Source: Hoeflea sp. 108 (GTDB lineage Bacteria; Pseudomonadota; Alphaproteobacteria; Rhizobiales; Rhizobiaceae). Taken from it: a DNA stretch of 64,000 nucleotides. The DNA is taken from assembly GCF_000372965.1 (NCBI RefSeq), contig NZ_KB890024.1, forward strand, positions 3,784,839 through 3,848,838, given 5' to 3'. How positions within the stretch are numbered: position 1 is the stretch's first letter; each line of letters begins with the position of its first letter. The notes below the pieces were generated by a model. It was not told the origin of the DNA and ran no database searches. It saw only the letters and a program-made list of their open reading frames with translations. Of the stretch, positions 8,270 to 16,737 are shown one piece after another. The position numbers and the translations under genes were made by a program.

Positions 8270-10360
8270 ATGGCGATCAGCGAAACCATCTCGGGCACTG
8301 GCAGCGCGACCAAGAGCGGTCGCGACGTCTTCTTCGCCCTTGGCATCATCGTCATCCTGGCGGTGCTGTTCCTGCCAATCCCGGCCTTCCTGATCGATAT
8401 CGGCCTCGCCTTCTCCATCGCCATCTCGGTCCTGATCCTGATGGTGGCGCTGTGGATCCAGCGACCACTCGACTTCTCGTCGTTCCCGACTGTCCTGCTG
8501 ATCGCGACGATGCTGCGCCTGTCGCTCAACATCGCCACCACGCGCATGATCCTGTCGCACGGCAACGAGGGCACCCACGCCGCCGGCTACGTCATCTCGG
8601 GTTTCTCCAACCTGGTGATGTCCGGCGACTTCGTCATCGGTCTGATCGTCTTCCTGATCCTCATCGTGGTGAACTTCATCGTCATCACCAAGGGTGCGAC
8701 GCGTATCGCCGAAGTCGGCGCGCGCTTCACCCTCGACGCCATCCCCGGCAAGCAGATGTCGATCGACGCCGACCTGTCGGCCGGCATGATCGACGACAAG
8801 ACGGCGCAGCTGCGCCGCCGCGAACTCGAGGAGGAAAGCTCCTTCTTCGGCTCCATGGACGGTGCCTCGAAATTCGTCCGCGGCGACGCCATCGCCGGCC
8901 TGATGATCACCGCCATCAACATCGTCGGCGGCATCGCCATCGGCTACTTCCGTCACGACATGGGCATGGGCGAAGCCGCTGACGTGTTCATCAAGCTGTC
9001 GGTCGGCGACGGTCTCGTCACCCAGATCCCGGCCCTCATCGTCTCGCTCGCCGCCGGCCTGCTCGTCTCCAAGGGTGGCACCCGCGGCTCGGCCGACCAG
9101 GCTGTGTTCGGTCAGCTCGGCGCCTATCCCCGCGCCCTGTATGTCGCGGCCTTCCTGCTGGTCATGCTGGCCCTGATGCCCGGCCTGCCGATGTTTCCCT
9201 TCATCACGCTCGCCGGTTGCATGGCGGCACTGGCCTACGTCATCCCGATGCAGCACAAGCGCCGCCTGGCCGAGGCCGAGGCCGAAAAGCAGATGGTCGA
9301 GGCCGAGAAAGTCGAGGAAGAGAAGAATTCGGTGAAGGCATCGCTCGCCACCGCCGAGATCGAGCTCCTGATCGGCAAGCAGCTGTCGACGCGCCTGCTC
9401 GCCACCCACCAGGAACTCGCCTTCCGCATGGCCAAGATGCGCAAGAAGTTCGCCACCCAATACGGCTTCGTCGTGCCGGAGGTGCGCCTTACCGACGACT
9501 TCTCGATCCCGCCCAAGAGCTATCAGATCAAGATCCACGGCACCGTCGTCGCCGAATACCAGATGCGCGTCGGCGAGATCATGGTGCTGCTCGGTTCACG
9601 CGACTTGCCCGACATTCCGGGCGAGGAAGTGCGCGAGCCGGCTTTCGGCATGCGCGCGTTCTCGGTGCTCGACTCCTTCTCCGAGGATCTCAAGCGCGAA
9701 CAGTTCACCTTCGCCGACAACATGTCGGTGCTGCTCACTCACCTGTCCGAGGTGATCCGCAACAACCTGCCGCAGCTGCTGTCCTACAAGGACATGAAGG
9801 CGCTGCTCGAGCGCCAGGATCCCGAATACCGCAAGCTCGCCGACGAGATCTGCTCATCGCACATCACCTATCCGGGGCTCCAGGCGGTGCTCAAGCTGCT
9901 GCTCGCCGAGCGCGTCTCGATCCGCAACCTCCACCTCATCATCGAGGCGATCGCCGAAATCTCGCCGCATGTGCGCCGCACCGAGCAGATCGTCGAACAT
10001 GTCCGCATCCGCATGGCCCAGCAGATCTGCGGCGACCTCAGCGAAGGCGGCGCGCTCAAGGTGCTGCGTCTCGGCAACCGCTGGGACCTCGCTTTCCACC
10101 AGAGCCTCAAGCGCGACGCCAAGGGCGAGGTGCGCGAGTTCGACATCGACCCGCGCCAGCTCGAGGAGTTTGGCCAGGACGCCTCGAAGGCGATCCGCAC
10201 CCATCTCGAGGCGGGCGAACGCTTCGTCCTCGTCACCGCGCCCGACGCGCGTCCTTACGTCCGCATGATCATCGAGCGCCTGTTCCCCACCCTTCCGGTG
10301 CTCAGCCATGTCGAGATCGCCAAGGGCGTCGAACTGCGCGTGCTCGGAACCATCTCATGA
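8270..10360 (+). CDS. flhA: Flagellar export gate protein FlhA
   Basis: FlhA is the large nonameric inner-membrane subunit of the flagellar type III export apparatus. It uses the proton motive force and docks export chaperones. The 696 residues show the hydrophobic N-terminal half (about eight helices, residues 20-330), the FHIPEP signature region (ITKGATRIAEVGARF and DAIPGKQMSIDADL, residues 139-169), a charged linker (about 330-370) and the cytoplasmic FlhA-C domain. The length is normal. The stop overlaps fliR by four bases (ATGA). Confidence 0.97.
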   Translation: MAISETISGTGSATKSGRDVFFALGIIVILAVLFLPIPAFLIDIGLAFSIAISVLILMVALWIQRPLDFSSFPTVLLIATMLRLSLNIATTRMILSHGNEGTHAAGYVISGFSNLVMSGDFVIGLIVFLILIVVNFIVITKGATRIAEVGARFTLDAIPGKQMSIDADLSAGMIDDKTAQLRRRELEEESSFFGSMDGASKFVRGDAIAGLMITAINIVGGIAIGYFRHDMGMGEAADVFIKLSVGDGLVTQIPALIVSLAAGLLVSKGGTRGSADQAVFGQLGAYPRALYVAAFLLVMLALMPGLPMFPFITLAGCMAALAYVIPMQHKRRLAEAEAEKQMVEAEKVEEEKNSVKASLATAEIELLIGKQLSTRLLATHQELAFRMAKMRKKFATQYGFVVPEVRLTDDFSIPPKSYQIKIHGTVVAEYQMRVGEIMVLLGSRDLPDIPGEEVREPAFGMRAFSVLDSFSEDLKREQFTFADNMSVLLTHLSEVIRNNLPQLLSYKDMKALLERQDPEYRKLADEICSSHITYPGLQAVLKLLLAERVSIRNLHLIIEAIAEISPHVRRTEQIVEHVRIRMAQQICGDLSEGGALKVLRLGNRWDLAFHQSLKRDAKGEVREFDIDPRQLEEFGQDASKAIRTHLEAGERFVLVTAPDARPYVRMIIERLFPTLPVLSHVEIAKGVELRVLGTIS

Positions 10361-11109
10361 ATGCGTCAGCGCAAGGGCTCGTCCTTGCGGCCTTCCTCGC
10401 CTTCTGCCGCATCGGCGCCTGCTTCATGCTGATGCCCGGCCTGTCGAGCGTGCGCGTGCCCACCCACATCAGGCTGTTCGTCGCGGTTGCCGCGACCGGC
10501 GGCCTTTTGGTGCATCTGTGGGACCAGATCTTTCCCTTCGTCGACGCCCGTCCCGGCATCCTGATGCCGATGATCGCTTCCGAGCTCCTGATCGGCGGGC
10601 TGATCGGCCTGATGGCCAGGCTCTACATCCTGGCGCTGATGTTCATGGGAAACGGCGTCGCCATGCTGATCGGCTTCAACAGCGTCGGTGGCCACGCCAT
10701 CGAGGAAAACGAGCCGCAAGGACCGCTCGCCTCGATCATCTCGATCGCGGCGCTGCTGCTGCTGTTCACCCTCAATTTCCACCACGAGATCATCCGGGCG
10801 CTCGTCGCCTCCTACAAGGTCGCCCCGATCAACCTGTTCTTCAATCCGCAGGCGGCCCTCGTCGACGTCACCGACACGCTGTCGGAAAGCTTCATGGTGG
10901 TGCTCAGGCTCGGCAGTCCGTTCATCGCCTATGCCATCCTGATCAACCTGACGATCGGCTTCGTCAACAAGCTGACGCCACAGATCCCGGTCTACTTCAT
11001 CTCGCTGCCCTTCGTCGTCACCGGCGGCCTGATCCTGGTCTATTTCGGCATTGGCACCATGCTCAGCCTGTTCGCCGACGGCTTCGGCGACATCACCCTG
11101 GGGAGATAG
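10357..11109 (+). CDS. fliR: Flagellar export gate protein FliR
   Basis: FliR (250 residues) forms the export gate core with FliP and FliQ in the inner membrane. The ATG at 10357 overlaps the flhA stop (ATGA). The protein is very hydrophobic, with about six helices. Family features include RIGACFMLMPGLSSVRVP near the start, then FNSVGGHAIEENEPQGPLAS in the middle, then INLTIGFVNKLTPQIPVYF. A frame extending far upstream inside flhA is only a shadow. A small coiled-coil gene follows after two bases. Confidence 0.95.
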   Translation: MNASAQGLVLAAFLAFCRIGACFMLMPGLSSVRVPTHIRLFVAVAATGGLLVHLWDQIFPFVDARPGILMPMIASELLIGGLIGLMARLYILALMFMGNGVAMLIGFNSVGGHAIEENEPQGPLASIISIAALLLLFTLNFHHEIIRALVASYKVAPINLFFNPQAALVDVTDTLSESFMVVLRLGSPFIAYAILINLTIGFVNKLTPQIPVYFISLPFVVTGGLILVYFGIGTMLSLFADGFGDITLGR

Positions 11110-11111
11110 CC

Positions 11112-11492
11112 ATGACCTCGCGCAAGGACAGGCTGAAGAAGCTGGTGGTGGTGCAGGAACAGCTGAAGGCGCTGCATGAGACGCGCCACGCCGGCTATGT
11201 CGCCCAGGCGGTGGCGGCCGAGGCCGAAGCCCAGGCGCTGACCGAAAGCTTCGGCAACGCCCAGGACATGGCCGAGCTGTTCCCCGATCTCTATCATCGG
11301 CGCATTTCGGCAGCGCTTGCCCGCAAGCAGATCAATCTCGGCCTGGCGAGCCACGAGGCCGGCAAGGTCGCCACAGCGACCGCCCGCACCAACATGGTCG
11401 AACGTGCCTATCGCGACGTCCGCCGCCAGGACGAACGCGACAGCGCCGACCGCGAACGCCTTGAAATCATCGAGAGAAAGTCGAGCGAATGA
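11112..11492 (+). CDS. Small coiled-coil protein, FliJ-like, at end of flhA-fliR unit
   Basis: This charged protein of 126 residues lies two bases after fliR and is surely co-transcribed with it. It is rich in Lys, Glu, Ala and Arg with heptad-like hydrophobic spacing (KDRLKKLVVVQEQLKALHET at the start, then a long helical C-terminus with RDVRRQDERDSADRERLEII). No membrane segment or signal peptide is visible. Length, helical content and position suggest a FliJ-type export chaperone or escort, a gene often unnamed in rhizobia. That role is inferred from context; sequence similarity to FliJ is not clear by eye. Confidence 0.75.
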   Translation: MTSRKDRLKKLVVVQEQLKALHETRHAGYVAQAVAAEAEAQALTESFGNAQDMAELFPDLYHRRISAALARKQINLGLASHEAGKVATATARTNMVERAYRDVRRQDERDSADRERLEIIERKSSE

Positions 11493-11662
11493 CCCTGGGG
11501 ATCGGAACCGGTTTTCGGAAGAGATTGTTCACGGTTTCAACGCCTTACGGCGTCCCCTGCGCACATGGATGGCCCCACGTCGCCGTGGTGACGGCAAGTA
11601 AGGTTGCGGCAAGCTTGACCCTCCACAATCAACAGTAACGAAACCGGAAAGGCGAGCCAGCT

Positions 11663-12217
11663 TTGGCCATCTCCCCCCCAAGCGACATTGTTCTGGACGT
11701 TGCCAAGGCCGTAGAGCCGTCGGGCGTCCAGGCCGCGCGCGCCGCTTTGGTCAACCGTACCAACAACGTCGCTGGCGCCTTCTCGCTCGGCGAGGCGGCT
11801 TTCGGCGCGGGCGCCTCGCGCCAGCCGGACAAGGCAGCTCCTGATGCCGGCATGAAGCGTTTCGAAGCGATGGTGCTTCAGACCTTCATCGAGAACATGA
11901 TGCCGAAGAACACCGAGAGTGTTTACGGCAAGGGCATGGCTGGCGACATGTGGAAGTCGATGATGGCCGAGCAGATGGCCAATGCCACCGCCGACGCCGG
12001 TGGCATCGGCATCGCCAGGTCGCTCATGCGTGACCACTATATGAAGAACGACAAGGCGGTTTCCGTCGGCGTCGTGACCGGTGGTCCCGACCAGGCCGCG
12101 CTCGATCAGCAGGCGAGCCAGACGACCGCCATGCTCCAGGAAATGCAACGGAAGATGGTCCAGTCGCTCGGAGGCGGCGAGGCCGGCTCCGCAACTGACA
12201 CAGATCGTAGAGGGTAA
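11663..12217 (+). CDS. FlgJ-type rod-binding protein (no muramidase domain)
   Basis: This 184-residue protein has a rod-binding domain like the N-terminal half of enteric FlgJ: KRFEAMVLQTFIENMMPKN (residues about 71-89), GKGMAGDMWKSMMAEQMAN, then GGIGIA. Such proteins act as rod-assembly scaffolds in the periplasm. The muramidase half found in enteric FlgJ is absent, as is usual in alphaproteobacteria, where a separate lytic enzyme is used. The start is TTG at 11663, preceded by a GGAAAGGCGAG stretch. No in-frame ATG lies nearby before the conserved part. It opens a three-gene unit with the FlgN-like gene and the membrane-anchored gene. Confidence 0.82.
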   Translation: MAISPPSDIVLDVAKAVEPSGVQAARAALVNRTNNVAGAFSLGEAAFGAGASRQPDKAAPDAGMKRFEAMVLQTFIENMMPKNTESVYGKGMAGDMWKSMMAEQMANATADAGGIGIARSLMRDHYMKNDKAVSVGVVTGGPDQAALDQQASQTTAMLQEMQRKMVQSLGGGEAGSATDTDRRG

Positions 12218-12220
12218 CAA

Positions 12221-12634
12221 ATGACGGATTTCGCCGACTACAGGGCAAGCATGCCTGCAAACACCGACGTCGCCGAAGCGGCGGTCCGGCCCGGCAACAT
12301 CAGCGTCATCCTCAGCCGCATCGAAGATGCCGTCGAGGAAGAGACCGCTGCGATCCGCACCGACGTGCGCTTCGACATCAAGGCGTCCAACGCACGCAAG
12401 AGCCGCTATCTCTATGAGCTCACCCGCGCCACCAAGGGCGTCGTCGAGGGCGAATTCCCGATCGAGCTGAGGACCGGCGTCGAACGCCTGCGCGACAAGC
12501 TGGTGGCCAACGAACGCGCCATCCTCGCCCATCTCAGTGCCGTAAGCGAAGTCGCCGGCCTGCTCAAGGACGCCATCCAGCGTTCCGAAGCTGACGGTAC
12601 CTACTCGGCCAATGAATTCGGGTGGGCGCGGTGA
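12221..12634 (+). CDS. FlgN-like flagellar export chaperone
   Basis: This helical protein of 137 residues lies three bases after the rod-binding gene. The pattern ISVILSRIEDAVEEETAAIR, then FDIKASNARKSRYLYELTR, then VERLRDKLVANERAILAHL resembles FlgN-type chaperones, which deliver FlgK and FlgL to the export gate. The NARKSRYLYEL segment is the best family marker. The presence of flgK and flgL in the same cluster fits that role. The assignment rests on pattern and position rather than strong identity. The ATG at 12221 follows a GGGTAAC stretch. The stop overlaps the next gene. Confidence 0.72.
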   Translation: MTDFADYRASMPANTDVAEAAVRPGNISVILSRIEDAVEEETAAIRTDVRFDIKASNARKSRYLYELTRATKGVVEGEFPIELRTGVERLRDKLVANERAILAHLSAVSEVAGLLKDAIQRSEADGTYSANEFGWAR

Positions 12635-13182
12635 TCAAATTCATCGTTGCGGCGCTCTGGATCGTCGCCGCGACGCTCGGCGCGGTCTTCTATTCCTTCC
12701 AGGCGGCAGCCAGCCTGCCCCCCGCCGAGGACAAGAAGCCGATGCTGGGCGGCCTCGACTACGTCAAGACCGACGTGATTTCGGTGCCGCTTCTGAAGGG
12801 CGAGCGCGTCGAGGGATATTTCCTGACGCGGCTCGTCTACACGGTCGAGCCCAAGCAGGTCGCCAAGATGTCCATTCCGGTGGCGTCGCTCCTGACCGAC
12901 CAGGTCTACAGCTATCTCTACGGCAACCCGCAGATCGACTTCACCCAGTACGACAAGATCGATCTCGATGCCTTCCGCAATGGCATCCGCGACAGCATCA
13001 ACCAGCGCATCGGCGACAAGATGGTGCAGGAAGTGCTGGTCGAGCAGATCGATTTCCTGACCCCCGACGACGTTCGCGACAACGCAGTGCGCAAGCGCTC
13101 TGCAGCCGCGGAGGCCGCCAAGTCCGCCGAAGCGGCAGCACCGTCGGGCCACGGCGAAGCAGCCCCCGCACCTGCCCACTGA
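12631..13182 (+). CDS. Membrane-anchored periplasmic protein of the flagellar cluster
   Basis: This protein of 183 residues has one N-terminal membrane helix (residues 2-22, VIKFIVAALWIVAATLGAVF), a globular part with alternating strands (about 35-150) and an Ala/Pro/His-rich tail. The GTG at 12631 overlaps the preceding stop (GTGA). An alternative GTG lies at 12622. The architecture (single anchor plus periplasmic domain, last gene of a flagellar unit) recalls FliL-like motor-associated proteins, but I see no decisive FliL motif. I treat it as a conserved hypothetical with a probable flagellar or motor role. Confidence 0.7.
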   Translation: MIKFIVAALWIVAATLGAVFYSFQAAASLPPAEDKKPMLGGLDYVKTDVISVPLLKGERVEGYFLTRLVYTVEPKQVAKMSIPVASLLTDQVYSYLYGNPQIDFTQYDKIDLDAFRNGIRDSINQRIGDKMVQEVLVEQIDFLTPDDVRDNAVRKRSAAAEAAKSAEAAAPSGHGEAAPAPAH

Positions 13183-13202
13183 TATCAAGTCGGCTTTTTT
13201 TG

Positions 13203-13238
13203 CGACCCGTCCTCGACAGCTGTGTCGAGGACGGGTCG
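13203..13238. repeat. Perfect 15-bp inverted repeat after the flagellar genes
   Basis: CGACCCGTCCTCGAC at 13203-13217 is exactly complementary to 13224-13238, with a six-base loop. A run of seven T residues lies just before the left arm (13195-13201), not after the right arm. A classical terminator on either strand is therefore not formed, though the hairpin could still protect the 3' end of the flagellar message. Confidence 0.75.
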
Positions 13239-13467
13239 ATGCTTTCATCGTCAAAACTACGTTGACGTAAACGTCAATCGAACGCTATAGGTTTATCCAG
13301 TCCTGTGACGCGGCCGGCCTGTCCGGGTTTGTCCGGGGAGGTGAAGCAATTGCGGGAAAAAGGCGCAAAACGCCTTTCCGTCAGGATTGCCTCAGGAGAT
13401 AGAGCGTTTCGCGGAGCGCCGCGCCGCAAGCCGCGCGAGCGCCATTTCAGGAAATCAGGAGAGTTCC

Positions 13468-13752
13468 ATGAGCATTCAGGCAGTCGCAGACCAGATCAAG
13501 TCGAAGGTGGAAAGCTCGGGCTTCGACCGCTCGGTCAAGTTCGACACCGGTTCCGACGGCGTCATCGTCATCGACGGCGGCACGCTGTCGACCACCGACG
13601 GCCCGGCCGACTGCACCATCAAGCTGTCGCTCGACAATCTCGAGTCGCTGATTTCGGGCGACCTGAACCCGACGATGGCGTTCATGACCGGCAAGATCAA
13701 GGTCGAGGGCGACATGACTGTCGCCATGGGCCTGAGCAAGTTGCTCGGCTGA
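13468..13752 (+). CDS. SCP2 sterol-carrier-domain protein
   Basis: This 94-residue protein consists of a single SCP2 (sterol carrier protein 2-like) domain, which binds lipids or acyl-CoA in a hydrophobic tunnel. The family ending is clear: ISGDLNPTMAFMTGKIKVEG followed by DMTVAMGLSKLL. The ATG at 13468 is preceded by AGGAGAG at a good distance. An upstream extension to 13387 has no family similarity. It stands alone between the flagellar unit and two small lipoprotein-like genes. The ligand is unknown. Confidence 0.9.
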   Translation: MSIQAVADQIKSKVESSGFDRSVKFDTGSDGVIVIDGGTLSTTDGPADCTIKLSLDNLESLISGDLNPTMAFMTGKIKVEGDMTVAMGLSKLLG

Positions 13753-13771
13753 CAGGCATCCGCATGGTTCC

Positions 13772-13800
13772 CTGCCCCGCGACACCTGTCCGCGGGGCAG
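13772..13800 (+). other. Hairpin after the SCP2 gene, possible terminator without T-tract
   Basis: CTGCCCCGC (13772-13780) pairs perfectly with GCGGGGCAG (13792-13800) around an 11-base loop, 20 bases after the SCP2 stop codon. No T-run follows, so it may be a transcript-stabilising hairpin rather than an intrinsic terminator. Confidence 0.4.
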
Positions 13801-13973
13801 CAGACAAGAACGCCTGCCCGGCAGCACCCCGAAGCTGCTGAGGCCATACCGGCCACGCTTCGGCCTGACATCAGGGTCATGCCGGAATTTACCGACACCG
13901 GCAGCAACGCTGTAATGTCCGCATAACCGTTTGCGTCCACTCCCCGCTCGACAGAGTTGAGCCGGAGACGCAT

Positions 13974-14336
13974 ATGAACGGGAAATACCTTTCACATTCA
14001 TCGAAACTGGCGAATGAGCGCTCCACCGGCCCTTGCCGTGGAACAGGCCGTCGCCATGTGCTGCTTGCGACACTGCTGATCTCAATCACCGCATCAAGCG
14101 GTTGCGCCAGCTGGATCGGGCGGTCCGAAGATGAAGAGGCTGCTCAGCCCCAGATCCGTCTCAGCAATGCGGACCAGCCGGTCGCCGGCTCGCAGGACTG
14201 TGCCAAGGCCCCCAACCGGACTCCCGGACCGACCTGCTTTCCACCGGCCCCGAGGAACCACTGGGCAAGCGATGCCGCTTCTGCCCTGAGAGTTCCAGCA
14301 CCATCTGCACCCGGCAGCGGCGCATCCAACCAGTGA
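13974..14336 (+). CDS. Small putative secreted or lipid-anchored protein
   Basis: This frame of 120 residues starts at an ATG with GGAG six bases upstream. It has an Arg-containing N-region, a hydrophobic stretch (residues 29-40) and SSGC at 41-44, which could be a lipobox although the -3 position is Ser rather than the preferred Leu. The mature part is low in hydrophobicity and Pro-rich, with two further Cys. No family was recognised. It runs ahead of another Pro-rich lipoprotein gene, so both may be envelope proteins of related function. Confidence 0.5.
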   Translation: MNGKYLSHSSKLANERSTGPCRGTGRRHVLLATLLISITASSGCASWIGRSEDEEAAQPQIRLSNADQPVAGSQDCAKAPNRTPGPTCFPPAPRNHWASDAASALRVPAPSAPGSGASNQ

Positions 14337-14436
14337 CCTGGCGTCCGGGCCTATTGCTTCCACCGATCCGTCGCAATGCACCCGCAATCAAATTGCGCCA
14401 GACCTTGGCCTGAAGGGACCGATCTGGAAGATGACG

Positions 14437-14904
14437 ATGAAGCGCAAGACAATGGTGGCCGCGGCGATGACATGCGCGGCCTTGCTGGCCGGCTGCGTCG
14501 AAGACCGCTACGGCCCTCGCGACTGGGACGGGCCGCGGCACAGCCCGCGCGGCTGGGACGGACCAAGGCATACACCGAGACCATGGGATTCACCGCGCGA
14601 CTGGCGCGACTATCCACGCAACCACCCGCGCGACTGGCGCGATCCTCCGCGCAAATGGCCGCGCGGCGAGCCTCGCCCTTCACGCCCTACCTATCCCGGT
14701 CCGATAGATTGCCGGGGCGGTCCGGCAACAACGCCATCGCCCGACTGCATCGACAACCCGCGCAGCGAACCCCGCCCCTCGCGCCCGACCTTTCCCGAAC
14801 CGCTGGATTGTCGCGGCGGCCCAGCGACGACACCTTCGCCCGACTGCATCGACAGGCCAAGGCCGCGCGGCGGACGTTCCGACGCGCAGCCGATCCTGGA
14901 ATAG
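14437..14904 (+). CDS. Repeat-rich Pro/Arg/Trp lipoprotein
   Basis: This protein of 155 residues has a clear lipoprotein signal (AALLAGC, lipidated Cys20). The mature part begins with W-D-G/S-P-R units (residues 30-70). Then come two 32-residue repeats (78-109 and 111-142) that match at about 28 positions. Each contains DCRGGPATTPSPDCID with two Cys. The ATG at 14437 has GGAAG six bases upstream; another ATG lies six bases earlier. The composition suggests an extended, very basic surface or periplasmic protein. No function can be assigned. Confidence 0.65.
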   Translation: MKRKTMVAAAMTCAALLAGCVEDRYGPRDWDGPRHSPRGWDGPRHTPRPWDSPRDWRDYPRNHPRDWRDPPRKWPRGEPRPSRPTYPGPIDCRGGPATTPSPDCIDNPRSEPRPSRPTFPEPLDCRGGPATTPSPDCIDRPRPRGGRSDAQPILE

Positions 14905-14920
14905 AGGTTAGCGCTGCCGC

Positions 14921-15487
14921 TCAGGCAGCGAGGCGGGTCCGCTCGGATTTGACCTTGCGACCGGCCGCCTTGAGGACGCCTCTCGCATCGTCGAGCGTCC
15001 CTGCGATGAGTTCGAGCGCCAGGAAGCGCTCGCGCTCGTAGGGCCCCGGCATCGCGAGCGAGCCGGTCTTGTCGGCGGTGAAGCCGAAGCGGGCATAATA
15101 GGGCGCATCGCCGACCAGCAGCACTGCATGATGGCCAAGCCGCGCGGCCTCGGCAACCGCATGGCGCATCAAGGCCGAGCCGATGCCGGCGCTCTTGACC
15201 ATGGGATCGACCGCCAGCGGGCCGAGCAGCAGCGCCGCCTGACCGCCCTCGCCCAGGCGCACGTCCCACAGGCGCACGGTGCCGACCACAGTACCCGCCT
15301 CGTCGCGTGCGACGAAGGCAAGGCCCTCGGACGGTCGACGGCCGCGCCGCAGCTTCTCCGACGACTTCTTGCGCCGCTTCGGGCCCATCGCCCGGTCGAG
15401 CAGGGCTTCGCGCGCGGCGATGTCTGGGATGGTTTCAGCCACGATCACGATATCGGGCGAGGTTTTGGTGACGTCTTCGATGTTCAT
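14921..15487 (-). CDS. GNAT family N-acetyltransferase
   Basis: This 188-residue acetyltransferase is of the YhbS-like type (COG3153). The acetyl-CoA binding motif A region is ALLLGPLAVDPMVKSAGIGS (about residues 84-103), followed by ALMRHAVAEAARLGHHAVLL. The typical APYYARFGF motif comes next. Its substrate is unknown. It is transcribed in the same direction as ornithine decarboxylase, with about 116 bases between the odc start-side gene end and this region, and lies downstream of odc. The ATG at 15487 follows GGATCGCGGAA on the reverse strand. Confidence 0.88.
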   Translation of the reverse strand: MNIEDVTKTSPDIVIVAETIPDIAAREALLDRAMGPKRRKKSSEKLRRGRRPSEGLAFVARDEAGTVVGTVRLWDVRLGEGGQAALLLGPLAVDPMVKSAGIGSALMRHAVAEAARLGHHAVLLVGDAPYYARFGFTADKTGSLAMPGPYERERFLALELIAGTLDDARGVLKAAGRKVKSERTRLAA

Positions 15488-15603
15488 TTCCGCGATCCTT
15501 CACGAGCGGAGATCTGTTCCACAAGCGAACCCGATCGGGCGCGCCATAGGCTCGCCCGTCGGGGTGATCTGATCGGCTCCGGCCCGGAGGCCGCTGCGAG
15601 CCG

Positions 15604-16737
15604 TCAGATCACGTAGGATCGGAGAGGCTCGAAGCCGTTGAAGGCGACCGCCGAGTAGGTGGTCGTGTAGGCGCCGGTGCCTTCGATCAGCACCTCGTCG
15701 CCGATGGTCAGCGACAGCGGCAGCGGATACGGCGCCTTCTCGTACATGACGTCGGCCGAGTCACAGGTCGGGCCGGCGAGCACGCAAGGGCTCTTTTCAT
15801 CCGCGTCGCGGGCCGTCACGATCGGGTAGCGGATCGCCTCGTCCATCGTCTCGGCGAGGCCGCCGAACTTGCCGATGTCGAGGAACACCCAGCGCACATT
15901 GTCGTTGTCGGCCTTCTTCGAGATCAGAACGACTTCCGACTTGATGACGCCGGCGTTGCCGACCATGCCGCGACCCGGCTCGATGATCGTCTCCGGGATG
16001 TTGTTGCCGAAGTGCTTGCTCAGATACTCGAAGATCGCCTGGCCATAGGCCTGGGCCGCGGGCACGTCCTTGAGGTAGCGCGTCGGGAAACCGCCGCCCA
16101 TGTTGACCATGCCGAGCATGATGCCTTCCTCGGCGAGCTTGGCGAACACCATCTTGGCGTCGGCCAGCGCACGGTCCCAGGCGGTCAGATCGGTCTGCTG
16201 CGAGCCGACGTGGAACGACACGCCATAGGCGTCGAGCCCGAGCGACTTGGCAAGGCGCAGCACGTCGACAGCCATCGCCGGCACGCAGCCGAACTTGCGC
16301 GACAGCGGCCATTCGGCACCTTCACCATCGGTCAGAACGCGGCAGAACACGCGGGCGCCGGGCGCGGCGCGGGCGACTTTCTCGACCTCTTCGACGCTGT
16401 CGACGGCAAACAGGCGGATGCCGAGTTCGAAGGCACGCGCGATGTCGCGCTCCTTCTTGATGGTGTTGCCGAACGAGATGCGCTCGGCCGGCGCGCCGGC
16501 ATCCATGGCCATCTCGATCTCGGCCACCGAAGCGGTGTCGAAGGACGAGCCCATGCCGGCAAGCATGCGCAGGATTTCCGGCGCAGGGTTTGCCTTCACG
16601 GCATAGTAGATCTTGGATTCAGGCAGGGCCTTCTCGAAGGCGCGGAAATTGTCACGCACGACATCGAGGTCGACGACGAGGCAGGGGCCGTTCGGACGGC
16701 GGGTGGCGAGGAAGTCGAGGATGCGCTGAGTGGCCAT
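15604..16737 (-). CDS. odc: Ornithine/lysine decarboxylase (alanine-racemase fold, PLP)
   Basis: This enzyme decarboxylates ornithine to putrescine, possibly also lysine to cadaverine, as the first step of polyamine synthesis in the cytoplasm. The 377 residues match the usual bacterial group IV length. The PLP lysine is Lys48 in YYAVKAN. The phosphate-binding EPGRGMVGNAG segment and the catalytic Cys325 in GPTCDSADV are both present. The ATG at 16737 has GGAGAG just upstream on the reverse strand; a longer frame to 16875 is part of the leader. Homospermidine synthase, which uses the product, lies at 41892-43337. A long structured leader precedes the gene. Confidence 0.95.
   Translation of the reverse strand: MATQRILDFLATRRPNGPCLVVDLDVVRDNFRAFEKALPESKIYYAVKANPAPEILRMLAGMGSSFDTASVAEIEMAMDAGAPAERISFGNTIKKERDIARAFELGIRLFAVDSVEEVEKVARAAPGARVFCRVLTDGEGAEWPLSRKFGCVPAMAVDVLRLAKSLGLDAYGVSFHVGSQQTDLTAWDRALADAKMVFAKLAEEGIMLGMVNMGGGFPTRYLKDVPAAQAYGQAIFEYLSKHFGNNIPETIIEPGRGMVGNAGVIKSEVVLISKKADNDNVRWVFLDIGKFGGLAETMDEAIRYPIVTARDADEKSPCVLAGPTCDSADVMYEKAPYPLPLSLTIGDEVLIEGTGAYTTTYSAVAFNGFEPLRSYVI

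Noticed and set aside
13203..13238. Intrinsic terminator for the flagellar unit
   Set aside because: The stem is perfect but no T-run follows on either strand, so it is listed only as an inverted repeat.
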